This document shows positions 9,330-18,462 of a DNA stretch of 53,146 nt, one piece after another. The notes under the pieces are model-generated. The model was not told where the DNA came from and ran no database searches. It saw only the letters and a program-made list of their open reading frames with translations. The position numbers and the translations under genes were made by a program. The first letter of the stretch is position 1; every line of letters starts with the position of its first letter. Source of the DNA: Candidatus Obscuribacter sp. (GTDB taxonomy: Bacteria; Cyanobacteriota; Vampirovibrionia; Obscuribacterales; Obscuribacteraceae); NCBI GenBank assembly GCA_021772095.1, contig JADYXR010000177.1:1-53146 (forward strand). The letters run 5' to 3'.

Positions 9330-12083
9330 ATGCTGAGCACCACGGAACCAAGCAAAAGTCAAAGCAAAATTGGAACCAATCGTGTGTTTCTTTTCGACGA
9401 AGCTTACAAAGCGTTCGATGGAGATCGCGATGAGATGCGCGAGTTGCTTGGCGGCAAAGGTGCCGGTCTTGCCGAGATGACATCGAGTGGTGTCAATGTG
9501 CCACCAGGGCTGACACTGCTGACGACTTGCTGCCGCGATTACAGCAAGACCGGAATCATGCCTGATGGTTTGTTTGATGAAGTCGCGAAACATCTGGAAA
9601 ACGTGGAAAAATCGCTCGGTAAAAAATTGGGTGATCTGGAAACACCACTGTTGCTTTCCGTTCGTTCTGGCGCGAAATTCTCGATGCCGGGAATGATGGA
9701 CACCATTTTGAATCTTGGTTTGAATGACAAAACGGTTGAAGCTCTCGCCAGGCAAACCGGCAATCCGCGCTTCGCCTGGGACAGCTATAGACGTTTCATC
9801 CAGATGTATAGCAACGTTGTCCTCGATGTCCTTAAAGATAAGTTCGAGGAAATTCTCGATGCCGCCAAGAAAAAAGTTGGTATCAAAGTTGATTCCGATC
9901 TTACAGTCGATCATCTGAAAGAATTGATTGGCGAATATAAAAAATTAGTCGAATCCGAAACCAAAAAGCCTTTTCCACAAGATGTGCAAGAACAATTGAA
10001 GGGCGCTGTGGAAGCCGTATTTAAATCTTGGAATAACACTCGCGCCATCTATTATCGTCGTCTTCACAAGATCGATAACAACCTTGGCACCGCAGTCAAT
10101 ATTCAATCAATGGTTTTCGGAAACTTCGATGATAAGTCGGGAACGGGAGTTTGTTTCACGCGAAACCCCAGCACCGGCGAGAAGCTTCTTTACGGAGAAT
10201 ATCTTGTAAACGCACAAGGTGAGGACGTCGTCGCCGGTGTTAGAACACCGAAGAAAATCTCGGACATGAAAACCGAGATGCCTGAAGTTTACGAAGAGCT
10301 TCTCACCACAGTGAATCGTCTGGAAAAACATTATCGCGATATGCAGGACATCGAATTCACAATCGAGCAAGGAAAATTGTACCTGCTGCAAACCCGTACC
10401 GGCAAACGCACAGCCGCAGCAGCAGTCAAAATCGCGGTCGATTTGAGCAAAGAAGGAATTCTCACCAAGCACGAAGCGCTTGGACGAATTGAGCCTCTGC
10501 AGTTGAATCAACTTCTGCTTCCGAGTTTCAAAAGCGAAGACAAAGACAAAGCGAAGAAAGAGAGTCGTCTGATTGCAACCGGTCTTAACGCCTCGCCTGG
10601 AGCCGCAATCGGTAGAATCGTATTCGATCCTTCAGAGGCGGAAAGTCTGACCGGTAAAGGACAAAAGGTAATTCTGGTTAGAATCGAAACTTGTCCGGAT
10701 GATATCCACGGCATTGTTCCGTCGCAAGGTGTTATCACCAGTCGTGGTGGCATGACCAGCCACGCTGCGGTAGTTGCACGAGGCATGGGCAAGCCATGTG
10801 TCGCAGGTTGCGAAGCACTCAAAATCGATTTGACAAAAGAAATCATCGTAGTTGGTGGCAAGACGTTCAAAAAATTCGATATCCTTTCTATCGATGGATC
10901 TACCGGCGAAATTTTTTCGGGTGAAATTCAGACACAAGACCCTGATTTTTCCGAAGAATTCAAGGTTCTTTTGCAATGGGCAGATCAAACCAGAAAGTTA
11001 AAAATCAGAACCAACGCCGACACTCCGCAGGACGCAATACTGGCTCGTGAGTTTGGCGCTGAAGGTATCGGATTGTGCCGCACTGAGCACATGTTCATGA
11101 GTCAAGAACGACTGCCGATCGTCCAGCAGATGATTATGGCCAACTCCCTTGATGATCGTAAAGAAGCTCTCGAGAAGCTGCTACCCATGCAGAGAGAGGA
11201 CTTCATCGGCATCTTCACCGCCATGGATGGTTTGCCGGTCACTGTTCGGCTGTTAGATCCGCCACTGCATGAGTTTCTCCCCAGACCGGAAGGCTTGATT
11301 GAAGAGATTGCCACCATGCGTGCAAAAGGCGAAACTGGAATTGAACTGCGTCGCAAAGAAGCCGTTTTGAAAACGGTAAATGATCTCCACGAATCCAATC
11401 CGATGATGGGATTGCGCGGTTGTCGTCTCGGTTTGATGTATCCCGAAATCAATGAGATGCAAGTTCAAGCGATCTTCGAAGCGGCAATTTATGTGCAGAA
11501 AAAAGGACTAACCGTTTTGCCCGAAATTATGATTCCGCTTGTCGGTCACGCCAACGAATTGAAAGTGGTGCGAGAACAGCTCGAAGGCATTGCCAAGTCG
11601 GTGATGAAAAAAGCTGGTGTCAACGTCGAGTACAAATTCGGCACCATGATCGAGATCCCGCGCGCTTGCGTAACCGCCGATGAAATCGCCGAGTACGCAG
11701 AGTTCTTTAGTTTCGGAACTAATGATTTGACTCAAATGACGTTCGGCTACAGTCGTGATGATGCAGAAGGCAAATTTCTGCACAAGTATTTGGAAGGCAT
11801 CACCCTTGGTGGCGAGAAACATCAGATCCTGAAATCGAATCCATTTGAAGTTCTGGATTTCAAAGGTGTCGGCAAGTTGATGAAGATGGCCGTTGAATTA
11901 GGTTTGCAAGCCAGACCTGACTTGAAGCTAGGCATTTGCGGAGAGCACGGTGGCGAGCCGAGTTCCATAGGCTTTGCTCACCAGCTTGGACTGAATTATG
12001 TGAGCTGCTCACCTTTCAGAGTGCCTGTCGCTCGATTGGCTGCAGCGCAAGCGAATATCAACATGGAAGAACGCGATAAATAA
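9330..12083 (+). CDS. ppdK: Pyruvate, phosphate dikinase
   Basis: Interconverts pyruvate + ATP + Pi and PEP + AMP + PPi; cytosolic, usable in either direction of glycolysis/gluconeogenesis. At 917 residues it is slightly longer than typical (about 875-880). Visible elements: ATP-grasp start GGKGAGLAEM, nucleotide-binding CFTRNPSTGE, the swivelling phosphohistidine domain GGMTSHAAVVARG with catalytic His478, the PEP-binding barrel with GAEGIGLCRTEHMF, and the C-terminal active-site Cys870 in GICGEHGGEP. Thr476, two residues before the His, is the expected target of the upstream regulatory protein, and it is conserved. ATG 9330 is preceded by GGAG about 9 nt upstream. Confidence 0.97.
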   Translation: MLSTTEPSKSQSKIGTNRVFLFDEAYKAFDGDRDEMRELLGGKGAGLAEMTSSGVNVPPGLTLLTTCCRDYSKTGIMPDGLFDEVAKHLENVEKSLGKKLGDLETPLLLSVRSGAKFSMPGMMDTILNLGLNDKTVEALARQTGNPRFAWDSYRRFIQMYSNVVLDVLKDKFEEILDAAKKKVGIKVDSDLTVDHLKELIGEYKKLVESETKKPFPQDVQEQLKGAVEAVFKSWNNTRAIYYRRLHKIDNNLGTAVNIQSMVFGNFDDKSGTGVCFTRNPSTGEKLLYGEYLVNAQGEDVVAGVRTPKKISDMKTEMPEVYEELLTTVNRLEKHYRDMQDIEFTIEQGKLYLLQTRTGKRTAAAAVKIAVDLSKEGILTKHEALGRIEPLQLNQLLLPSFKSEDKDKAKKESRLIATGLNASPGAAIGRIVFDPSEAESLTGKGQKVILVRIETCPDDIHGIVPSQGVITSRGGMTSHAAVVARGMGKPCVAGCEALKIDLTKEIIVVGGKTFKKFDILSIDGSTGEIFSGEIQTQDPDFSEEFKVLLQWADQTRKLKIRTNADTPQDAILAREFGAEGIGLCRTEHMFMSQERLPIVQQMIMANSLDDRKEALEKLLPMQREDFIGIFTAMDGLPVTVRLLDPPLHEFLPRPEGLIEEIATMRAKGETGIELRRKEAVLKTVNDLHESNPMMGLRGCRLGLMYPEINEMQVQAIFEAAIYVQKKGLTVLPEIMIPLVGHANELKVVREQLEGIAKSVMKKAGVNVEYKFGTMIEIPRACVTADEIAEYAEFFSFGTNDLTQMTFGYSRDDAEGKFLHKYLEGITLGGEKHQILKSNPFEVLDFKGVGKLMKMAVELGLQARPDLKLGICGEHGGEPSSIGFAHQLGLNYVSCSPFRVPVARLAAAQANINMEERDK

Positions 12084-12165
12084 CCTGGCGGATTTAAGCG
12101 CGACTATCCCTGAATAGGTGGATTTTCTGTAAGCTATATCTAACGGTCCGGCGCGGAGTTGCAAT

Positions 12166-14247
12166 ATGCCCGAAACTATCAGGGGAAACATTCTAGTCCT
12201 TGACGACGATGCCACCTTTCGTTCGCTTGTTAAGAACATTTTGGAGACTCGTGGGTTTCGCGTCATTGAAGCTAGCTCGCCTGCTGAAGCGTCGTCGCTC
12301 TTTTCGGATCGAGGTACGGTTTTAGCGATCGTCGACTATCGCTTGCCGCAGATTGATGGAATGACATGGATTACTAGTTTGCGTGAGTCCGGAAAAAATA
12401 CGCCGGTTATTTTTTGTTCGGCGATTCCATGCGATATGAAAACGTTTAACTGGCTGCGAAATGTTTTGAAAGTTTCTCTGATTTTGCAAAAACCGATCAT
12501 TCCATCGTCTTTTGTAGAGCAGGTTGAATCGCTGCTGCCGGGATACGAAAAAGTTTTTCCGCAGGAGAGTTTGGGTTCGGGCACAAATTACGATGCATAT
12601 TCTGAAAATTCGGCTAGTGAAGAAATGGTCGCCGAGATGTCGAAAATCAAACGTCGTCTGGAAATGGAACGGGCGGTCCAAAAAGCCAAGCTGGAATATA
12701 TCGGAGAACTCGATGGCCAGTGGCGAACGCTGACAGAGCTAATTGATATTCACAACAACGATAAATCCAGACTTGATGTGTTGGTAGAAGCCAGGCACAT
12801 CAGTCATAGAATTCGAGGAACCGCTGGTTCTGTCGGGCTGCCGAATGTCAGTGAAATCGCAGCTAAGTTGGAAGATTTTTTGGCAGGTTTGGACGGGCAG
12901 GAGGACACGCAGCAAGAAGTAATTTGGTCTGAAGTGATTCGTTTTCTCGCGGTTGGCCATCAAGCTGTTTCGGTGGCGAAGTCAGAAGCTGGTGCTGCCT
13001 TCGAGACAAGTGACAAACCGAGTGTAATGGTCGTCTCGGGACACGATGATGTGGTGGCGGCTGCGGGCGGAAAATCTGTTAAGCAGATTGCCAGCATCGA
13101 ATTTGCCAACAATCCAGCTGGTGTAGCCGGTATTTTTGCTCAGCAACGCGTCGATGCGGTGTTTATCGAAATGACATCGGATCGACGCACCAGCATGCAG
13201 CGCGTTACCGAGGTTCGAAAGCTACCAGGAGCGAGTGCCTTGCCACTGGGATTTTTCAGCACATTTGAAGCGCCACTATCGGCGGTGGAACAATTGTATC
13301 TCGGTGCATCTGTCAACCTGGTGCATCCGATTGAAGAAGAACCTCTCCAGGAGGCAATCTCGCAGCTCCTCTCCGTGGCAAATCCGGACCAACCTCGCGT
13401 GCTCGCGATCGATGACGATGAGGTATTGTGTCGCTTCGTCGCAAGCGTTCTGCACAGCGAGCGAATGGAAACCAGGACTTCGACAAATCCGCTCGAAGGG
13501 CTTGCGATGATCGATGACTTCAAACCGGATTTAATTCTGCTCGACGTGATGATGCCAGCTTTGACGGGTTTTGAAGTTTGTCGTCGCATCAGAGAAAACA
13601 GAGATTGGGAAAACATTCCGATTGTGTTTTTAACTTCAAAAACAAGCGCCGAAGCGAGGAGTGCTGCCTTCGCAGTTGGTGCCAATGATTTTGTCACAAA
13701 ACCAGTGCTTGCCACTGAACTGATTAACAGAATCAATTCGCAGCTGCACGAGTCTGCTTTGAAACGCCAGGTGCGGACGCGTGATCCGGAGACGGGAGTT
13801 CTCAACGGAGACTCCGTAATGCAATTGGCAAATGTGTTATTGGATAGGCACGCTGAATATATGGCACCAATGGCGGTGGCTCTCATCTCAATCAATGATT
13901 ACGATCAATTAGCATTGGTGCAGGGGCAATTCTCGGCGCGACAGGCTGCCAAAGCGCTCGGAGAATTACTGCAATTGCGCTTCCGCGCAGAAGACTTGCG
14001 CGGTCGCTGGAGTGACAGAGGATATGTTCTGGTGGCTGAAAGATGCGATCGAGAATTGCTCGAAAAGGCACTCCGTATTTTGCAAGAGGATTTTGAACTG
14101 ATTCAATTCGGTGGCGGAGCGTTCCGATTTACATCCAGCTTCAGCTCCGGTGTCTCCGATTCATACGATGATGGACCGGCGCTCGAGGGGCTGATCAAGG
14201 CTTCGCACCTGCGAATGAAAGAAGCGATGGCGACCCAAAAAGTGTAG
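12166..14247 (+). CDS. Multi-domain response regulator: REC-Hpt-pseudoREC-REC-degenerate GGDEF
   Basis: 693-residue soluble signalling protein. REC1 (about 8-125) has acidic pocket LDDD and phospho-acceptor Asp57. A helical Hpt-like segment follows, with His214 in SHRIRGTAGSVGL. A third module (about 270-395) aligns as a receiver but has Glu335 (FIEM) where the Asp should be. REC3 (about 405-525) is canonical, with Asp460 in LLDVMMP and the Lys in FVTKP. The C-terminus (about 535-690) has the start signature TRDPETGVLN of a GGDEF domain, but residues 616-620 are SDRGY instead of GGDEF, so it should not make cyclic di-GMP. It could be a phosphorelay hub with a GTP- or protein-binding output; that is inference. 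A REC+Hpt protein needs a kinase partner, and none is adjacent. It lies 82 bp after ppdK. Confidence 0.9.
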   Translation: MPETIRGNILVLDDDATFRSLVKNILETRGFRVIEASSPAEASSLFSDRGTVLAIVDYRLPQIDGMTWITSLRESGKNTPVIFCSAIPCDMKTFNWLRNVLKVSLILQKPIIPSSFVEQVESLLPGYEKVFPQESLGSGTNYDAYSENSASEEMVAEMSKIKRRLEMERAVQKAKLEYIGELDGQWRTLTELIDIHNNDKSRLDVLVEARHISHRIRGTAGSVGLPNVSEIAAKLEDFLAGLDGQEDTQQEVIWSEVIRFLAVGHQAVSVAKSEAGAAFETSDKPSVMVVSGHDDVVAAAGGKSVKQIASIEFANNPAGVAGIFAQQRVDAVFIEMTSDRRTSMQRVTEVRKLPGASALPLGFFSTFEAPLSAVEQLYLGASVNLVHPIEEEPLQEAISQLLSVANPDQPRVLAIDDDEVLCRFVASVLHSERMETRTSTNPLEGLAMIDDFKPDLILLDVMMPALTGFEVCRRIRENRDWENIPIVFLTSKTSAEARSAAFAVGANDFVTKPVLATELINRINSQLHESALKRQVRTRDPETGVLNGDSVMQLANVLLDRHAEYMAPMAVALISINDYDQLALVQGQFSARQAAKALGELLQLRFRAEDLRGRWSDRGYVLVAERCDRELLEKALRILQEDFELIQFGGGAFRFTSSFSSGVSDSYDDGPALEGLIKASHLRMKEAMATQKV

Positions 14248-14279
14248 TCGGCGCGGTGAAAAGAGGCCGCATTCAAAAT

Positions 14280-14330
14280 GGTCTCGTCTAAAATAAAAGC
14301 CGTCTCGTCTAATAAACTCGGTCTCGTCTA
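14280..14330. repeat. Triple GTCTCGTCTA direct repeat
   Basis: GTCTCGTCTA occurs at 14281-14290, 14302-14311 and 14321-14330, with spacings of 21 and 19 bp, that is about two helical turns. It starts 33 bp after the response-regulator stop codon. Regular spacing suggests a possible protein-binding array, but function is unknown. Confidence 0.6.
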
Positions 14331-14840
14331 GTGAATTCGGACTAAGTCGGGGGAACAAAGTGGCAGCCGCGTCGTCGCGCCCCTGCTGGCGTCACAAGAG
14401 ACGAAGGTAAACATCGACGGGCGAAAGCGCATCGCACATTTTTATCGAATCTTGACATTGGATCGTGTAAAAGCGCCGTAACCGTTGCGATCGCGCTGCC
14501 TTCCGATTTTTGATGGCACCAGAGTAAAACCGAACTAAAGAATCTTTCAATCCGCTAAACATACACGGCGACTAGGTTCTCAGGCTTTGAAATTTCTTAT
14601 AAATATATAACCAACGAGCCCGCTTGGCTAGTCTGATTCAAAAAACGCTGCCATGAAATAACAGCAAAAATGTTCCGATACTACCTGTGGTGCTTGGACT
14701 AAAACGAGTCACTGAGCCGTTTTGCGCGATATCGTAATGCCGTCTGACAGTTTTGTTTCATTAGAGTCCGAAAGGCCCATTCAACCATTGATTGTTACGT
14801 TTTAAAACCAGTATGACTGGCGTATATCACTCCGTATTCA

Positions 14841-14846
14841 TATAAT
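14841..14846 (+). promoter_or_regulatory. Putative -10 box (TATAAT)
   Basis: Consensus TATAAT 44 bp before the preferred ATG at 14890. It would give a 5' leader of about 37 nt. No good -35 is visible at 16-18 bp. Its position argues against translation from the upstream ATG at 14845, which overlaps it. Confidence 0.35.
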
Positions 14847-14889
14847 GCGCAGATGTCCAGATTTCTTTTGTTCCATGGTGGAGGACCCC

Positions 14890-15435
14890 ATGACCTTTAA
14901 TCGCACATCGACTTTATTTTCTCTCGCTTTCGCACTAGTAGCATCTGCTGCTGTGAGCACGCCAGCCTTCGCCCAGAAAGCAGCTACTGCCACCACCGTT
15001 AAGATCGGTTATTTCAACCTCGCCCTCGTTAAGGCAAAATCACCAGCTGGTGATTCCGATCAGTTGAAGAACCAAGCCGAAGGTCAACTTCGTCGCGACA
15101 TCGAAACCGGTCAAAAGGCAATCGAAAAAGCTAAAACTGACAAAAAGACTGACGCCGAAATCAAAGACATCGTCAAACAAGTTCAAACAGAACTCGCTGC
15201 TAAGCAACAAGCTTTGTTCCAACTCGTTCAACAAGCAACTCTCCAAGATACTCAGCGTCTCGTTCAAGCTGTAAGCTCAGTCGCCAAGAAAAAAGGCCTC
15301 GACCTTATTGTTGATGCTAACTCGGTTTACGTCGGTGGCAAAGAAGTGCTCGACAAGGGCATCGACGTAACACAAGACGTTGTTGAAGCTGTTAACCCAA
15401 TGGCTGCAATCGAGAAAGCTGGCGAAACCAAGTAA
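14890..15435 (+). CDS. OmpH/Skp-family periplasmic chaperone
   Basis: Secreted coiled-coil protein of about 181 residues. A signal peptide (MTFNRTS..., hydrophobic core, AFA-Q cleavage) is followed by KIGYFNLALV, a long Gln/Lys/Ala-rich helical arm, and the family's C-terminal strand region with VAKKKGLDLIVD and VYVGG..DVT. Family members trimerise and hold unfolded outer-membrane proteins in the periplasm, so this implies a diderm envelope. The start ATG 14890 is chosen because GGTGGAGG sits 5-6 nt upstream and the signal peptide begins there. An in-frame ATG at 14845 would add a non-signal-like extension overlapping the putative -10 box. The gene is monocistronic and ends at a strong hairpin terminator. 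Confidence 0.9.
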   Translation: MTFNRTSTLFSLAFALVASAAVSTPAFAQKAATATTVKIGYFNLALVKAKSPAGDSDQLKNQAEGQLRRDIETGQKAIEKAKTDKKTDAEIKDIVKQVQTELAAKQQALFQLVQQATLQDTQRLVQAVSSVAKKKGLDLIVDANSVYVGGKEVLDKGIDVTQDVVEAVNPMAAIEKAGETK

Positions 15436-15469
15436 GAGCAATCTACTTTCGCTAATTCAAAGCAATCAA

Positions 15470-15506
15470 AAAGATCAGGTTTCAATGAGACCTGATCTTT
15501 TTCTTT
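15470..15506. terminator. Bidirectional intrinsic terminator
   Basis: AAAGATCAGGT (15470-15480) pairs with ACCTGATCTTT (15490-15500), an 11-bp stem with a 9-nt loop, followed by TTCTTT on the plus strand. On the minus strand the A-rich left flank supplies a T-rich tail. It lies between convergent genes and can serve both. Confidence 0.88.
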
Positions 15507-15584
15507 GAGTTCTTTTTGATTTGCTGTTTGTTCAGATTGGCGATGGAACCGAATGTGATACCAATCGGACTTCCCAACCGGATG

Positions 15585-16949
15585 CTACCAATCAGGGTGC
15601 AACTTTTTCACTTCGTCTACTTTTAATTGATAGATTTTGGCTTCAGCTGGGCGCTTAGCTTCAGTTAATGCGTTGACGTACACCTTCATCAGGCTATAGT
15701 AGTTTGGAAAATCTTCCGGCTTTTTGTCCTTCCCGCGCCAGCGTCGAACGTAGTATTCGAAGGAGCCCGCGGGATCAGCAAGAATTTGTTTTCTGATGTA
15801 CGGGTTGTCCATTGACGAAGGTTCGTTGCCGCCGCCAGAAGATGGAGTGTTATTTGTGACAGCGGGTTTTGTTGGTGACGCCACTTTGCTCGGCTTCGCT
15901 TCTTTCGCTGCCGCGGCTCTAGCTTCTTGTTCATCAAGACTGGTGTTCAGCTTAGCGAGTGCGGCGTCGACTACTTCCTGATTTTCTTTGACTGCACTAT
16001 CTTCCATTTGAAGAAACGGTCCAAGAAATGGTTTTACGCCCACACCTTTTTTGCTCAATTTTTGAATCCGATCAAGCAATTCGGCGCGCTCTTTTTGTTT
16101 AAAGCCGGCCACCGCGTAAAGCCGAGCCGGGTCGCCCCTCTCCGGATCAAATCGTTCACTCGGCATCCATTGATCTTTGCCAACACTCAATGGAACCGAT
16201 GCAACTAAAGCGTCAACATTTTGTGCCAGCGTCTTCAGTTGATCCGCATCGAATTCGATGACGCGATCTTCTCTTCGATTTACCGGATCGACAAACGTTA
16301 TCTTCACGCGCTTGTAGCCGCGTGCGACACTCAGCGCGCGATTCGCTAACTTGATCGCCTCGAATTTGCATTCACTGTCGTCCACCCAGTTTTCTAGATT
16401 AGTCAGAATTTCTATGTTCTGACCTCGAATTCGGGTCAACAAATCTCGGCGAACCGGACGACGGTGCGATGCATCTAAATAGTTGGCGACATTCTCCGAT
16501 GCATCAGCAACGCTGCGCTCTTGAACGGTCAAAGAAGATAGCAGATCTTGTTGTTTGATTTGCCCTGATTGAAACGAGAGCACATCACCCTTCGAAACGC
16601 TAACCTCTTTATATTTGTCTAGCGTGAGTTCGAAGAAATAAACTTTGACTCTGCTGATTCCCTCGGGTCCGAGATCAAAAACTGTTTTTGCTGCCAGCAA
16701 CGCTTCGATTTTGCAATCGTCACTTGTCGCTTTGCTGTTTCTGTAAGTAGAAATCAGCGCCTCGGTTCCTGCGACGCGAGCTGAAACGCTTATTCCAGCG
16801 GCGAACACATTGCCTTTCTCAAGTGCCTCAACCATATCAGACGTAGTCGGCGCAGCGCAGGCATAAGATTGAGCGGTAACAGCCATAATCGCTAAAGTAA
16901 GACAGCAGCGTTTTCGTTGCGTCGAGATAATCGATCGGAGAAATTGCAT
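15585..16949 (-). CDS. Secreted protein of unknown function with internal duplication
   Basis: I do not recognise a family. The protein (about 454 residues from ATG 16949) starts with a signal peptide (basic MQFLRSIISTQRKR, hydrophobic stretch, cleavage near CAAPTT). Its first half contains two related units. One has DCKIEALLAAKTV..VKVYFFE..., the other ECKFEAIKLANRA..VKITFVD.... Each begins with an acidic-Cys-Lys motif, then a helix, then a strand of the form VK(V/I)xF, then an acidic-to-basic tract. An Ala/Lys/Pro-rich linker and a short C-terminal helical region with YYVRRWRGK follow. An in-frame GTG/ATG extension to 17018 exists, but the signal peptide favours 16949. It is convergent with the OmpH-like gene and shares its terminator. 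Confidence 0.7.
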   Translation of the reverse strand: MQFLRSIISTQRKRCCLTLAIMAVTAQSYACAAPTTSDMVEALEKGNVFAAGISVSARVAGTEALISTYRNSKATSDDCKIEALLAAKTVFDLGPEGISRVKVYFFELTLDKYKEVSVSKGDVLSFQSGQIKQQDLLSSLTVQERSVADASENVANYLDASHRRPVRRDLLTRIRGQNIEILTNLENWVDDSECKFEAIKLANRALSVARGYKRVKITFVDPVNRREDRVIEFDADQLKTLAQNVDALVASVPLSVGKDQWMPSERFDPERGDPARLYAVAGFKQKERAELLDRIQKLSKKGVGVKPFLGPFLQMEDSAVKENQEVVDAALAKLNTSLDEQEARAAAAKEAKPSKVASPTKPAVTNNTPSSGGGNEPSSMDNPYIRKQILADPAGSFEYYVRRWRGKDKKPEDFPNYYSLMKVYVNALTEAKRPAEAKIYQLKVDEVKKLHPDW

Positions 16950-17507
16950 GTGGGGTGAGCTTCTAAGGGTGACGGTAGTAAAACGGGATGCCAATTGGTA
17001 GACCATAAAATCAGCCACTACTCATGACGATACTCAACGCGCTGATCCCTGTCAAGATTACAGCCATTGTTTCAATTGCTGAGAATCCGGTTGGTCGATT
17101 TGACCTTATTGGCGGGGCATAATCGATTGAGTTCGTCAGCGCATAATCAAATTTAGCTTGGAGTGCATTTCTCGGGTAAATTGGAACTCAACTTCGTTCA
17201 GGAAAGGGCACTGCAGCTGGTACCGTCGGCGACACTGAATTCGGTACCATCACCATATGCAATACTGAATCTGCTACCGCGCTATTGAACTGACGTTTAG
17301 TCGAGAAAGTATTTTGTCCATTTTTGACCAACTTCTGACCTTCGATTTTCATGGAAAGCGTTGAGGTTAATTTTCAGAATCGTATGACCGGGTGAGGCGA
17401 TTTGTTGCAGGGAGTTAAAGCTCGCGCTGCGGCAGGTTTCATTACCCTGCTCCCCGAGGTAAGGATCATTGTAAGCTCGAAAAAGACGACGACTCGTACA
17501 GTAACCA
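16950..17507. other. Divergent intergenic region
   Basis: About 560 bp between divergent genes. The only structure I see is a short imperfect tandem repeat at 17219-17280. No promoter pair is clear enough to call. Confidence 0.45.
17219..17280. repeat. Imperfect tandem repeat (GGTACC..ACTGAAT)
   Basis: A unit beginning GGTACCGTC and containing ACTGAATTC (17219-17242) is followed by a related 30-bp unit with GGTACCATC and ACTGAATCT (17243-17272). A partial third copy, GCTACCGC, follows. Units differ in length (24 and 30 bp). Confidence 0.4.
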
Positions 17508-18449
17508 ATGAACGAAAATATCGAAGCTCTGCTTTCGCTGTTGCCTCAGCTAGAATCATCGCTGGGCACCGAAAATCCTGAACTAGCGGAGTATCTCACT
17601 TCGATAGGTCTGTTGCTTTATCACGAAAGCCGCTTGATTGAAGCCGAGAGCTTCATGAAGCGCGCGCTCGATATCCGAAACAAGGCACTGGCTGTGGATC
17701 ATCCGGATGTCGGTTCTGCGATGAATAATCTGGCTATGGTTTTCATGGCTCAGACCCGTCTGGAAGAAGCCGAACCCTTATTCCGCCAGGCGCTGTCCAT
17801 TCAAGAAAAGGCTCTGGGATTCGAACATCCATCGCTCGCCACCGCGATGAATAATCTCGCCGAACTTTACCGTATCATCGGCAGTTTCGACCGGGCAGAG
17901 ATGCTCTATAAGCGAGCCTTCGAGATTCGCCAGCGTTTTGTCGGTGACGACCATCTCGAGGTAGCCGAGATTCAGTACAACCTCGGTGTGCTGTATGCGG
18001 AGCACAATCGTAAGGGTGACGCCGAGCACGTGTTTCGCCAGGTTTTAAAAACGCAGGAATCCTACTATGGTCGGGAGCATCCGGAAGTTGCCACGACGCT
18101 TTGCCGCCTCGCCGATCTGTTTACCGATGACAAAGATTACGACAAGGCTGAACCTTTGCTTCGGCGCGTTCTAGGAATTCGCGAAAAGTTATTGAGTCCC
18201 GACCACCCTAAAGTAGCTGAGAGTCTCGCCGCCTTAGCAGTTCTCTACGATGTCCATGGAACACACGTGCGTGCTGAATCACTTTACCTGAGAGCGATCG
18301 AAATCTTCAAAGGCGCCCTGGGACCTGAGCATCCGCATGTCATCGGTTGCCTGGAAAATTACGCTGACTTGCTCCGAAAGACAGACCGTGAAACCGAAGC
18401 GGACAGCATAGATGCGCGCATAGAGGCAATCTTAGCGCAAGACGAGTAG
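17508..18449 (+). CDS. Kinesin-light-chain-type TPR protein
   Basis: 313 residues built of six or seven 42-residue TPR repeats of the KLC/TPR_10-12 type. Each has the core A..YNNLA.LY...G....AE.L..RAL.I.E..LG..HP.VA, for example MNNLAMVFMAQTRLEEAEPL and the recurring (E/D)HP(D/S/E/K)VA. There is no signal peptide or membrane segment, so it is probably a cytosolic scaffold. ATG 17508 comes directly after an in-frame stop at 17502, so the start is well constrained, although no clear Shine-Dalgarno is present. It is convergent with the neighbouring kinase gene, with only 13 bp between stop codons, and could share a pathway with it, but nothing in the sequence proves this. Confidence 0.9.
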   Translation: MNENIEALLSLLPQLESSLGTENPELAEYLTSIGLLLYHESRLIEAESFMKRALDIRNKALAVDHPDVGSAMNNLAMVFMAQTRLEEAEPLFRQALSIQEKALGFEHPSLATAMNNLAELYRIIGSFDRAEMLYKRAFEIRQRFVGDDHLEVAEIQYNLGVLYAEHNRKGDAEHVFRQVLKTQESYYGREHPEVATTLCRLADLFTDDKDYDKAEPLLRRVLGIREKLLSPDHPKVAESLAALAVLYDVHGTHVRAESLYLRAIEIFKGALGPEHPHVIGCLENYADLLRKTDRETEADSIDARIEAILAQDE

Positions 18450-18462
18450 TCGAGTTGATCGT

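Larger units (their letters stand above)
14248..14889. other. Long intergenic region upstream of the OmpH-like gene
   Basis: About 640 bp without a credible gene. It contains a three-copy short direct repeat at its left end and a -10-like TATAAT near its right end, both listed separately. I found no tRNA, no tmRNA or RNase P RNA signature, and no strong terminator after the response regulator. Confidence 0.5.

Noticed and set aside
13140..13895. 251-codon open frame antisense to the response regulator
   Set aside because: Runs opposite to clear receiver-domain coding sequence, has no motif, and follows from codon bias of the sense strand.
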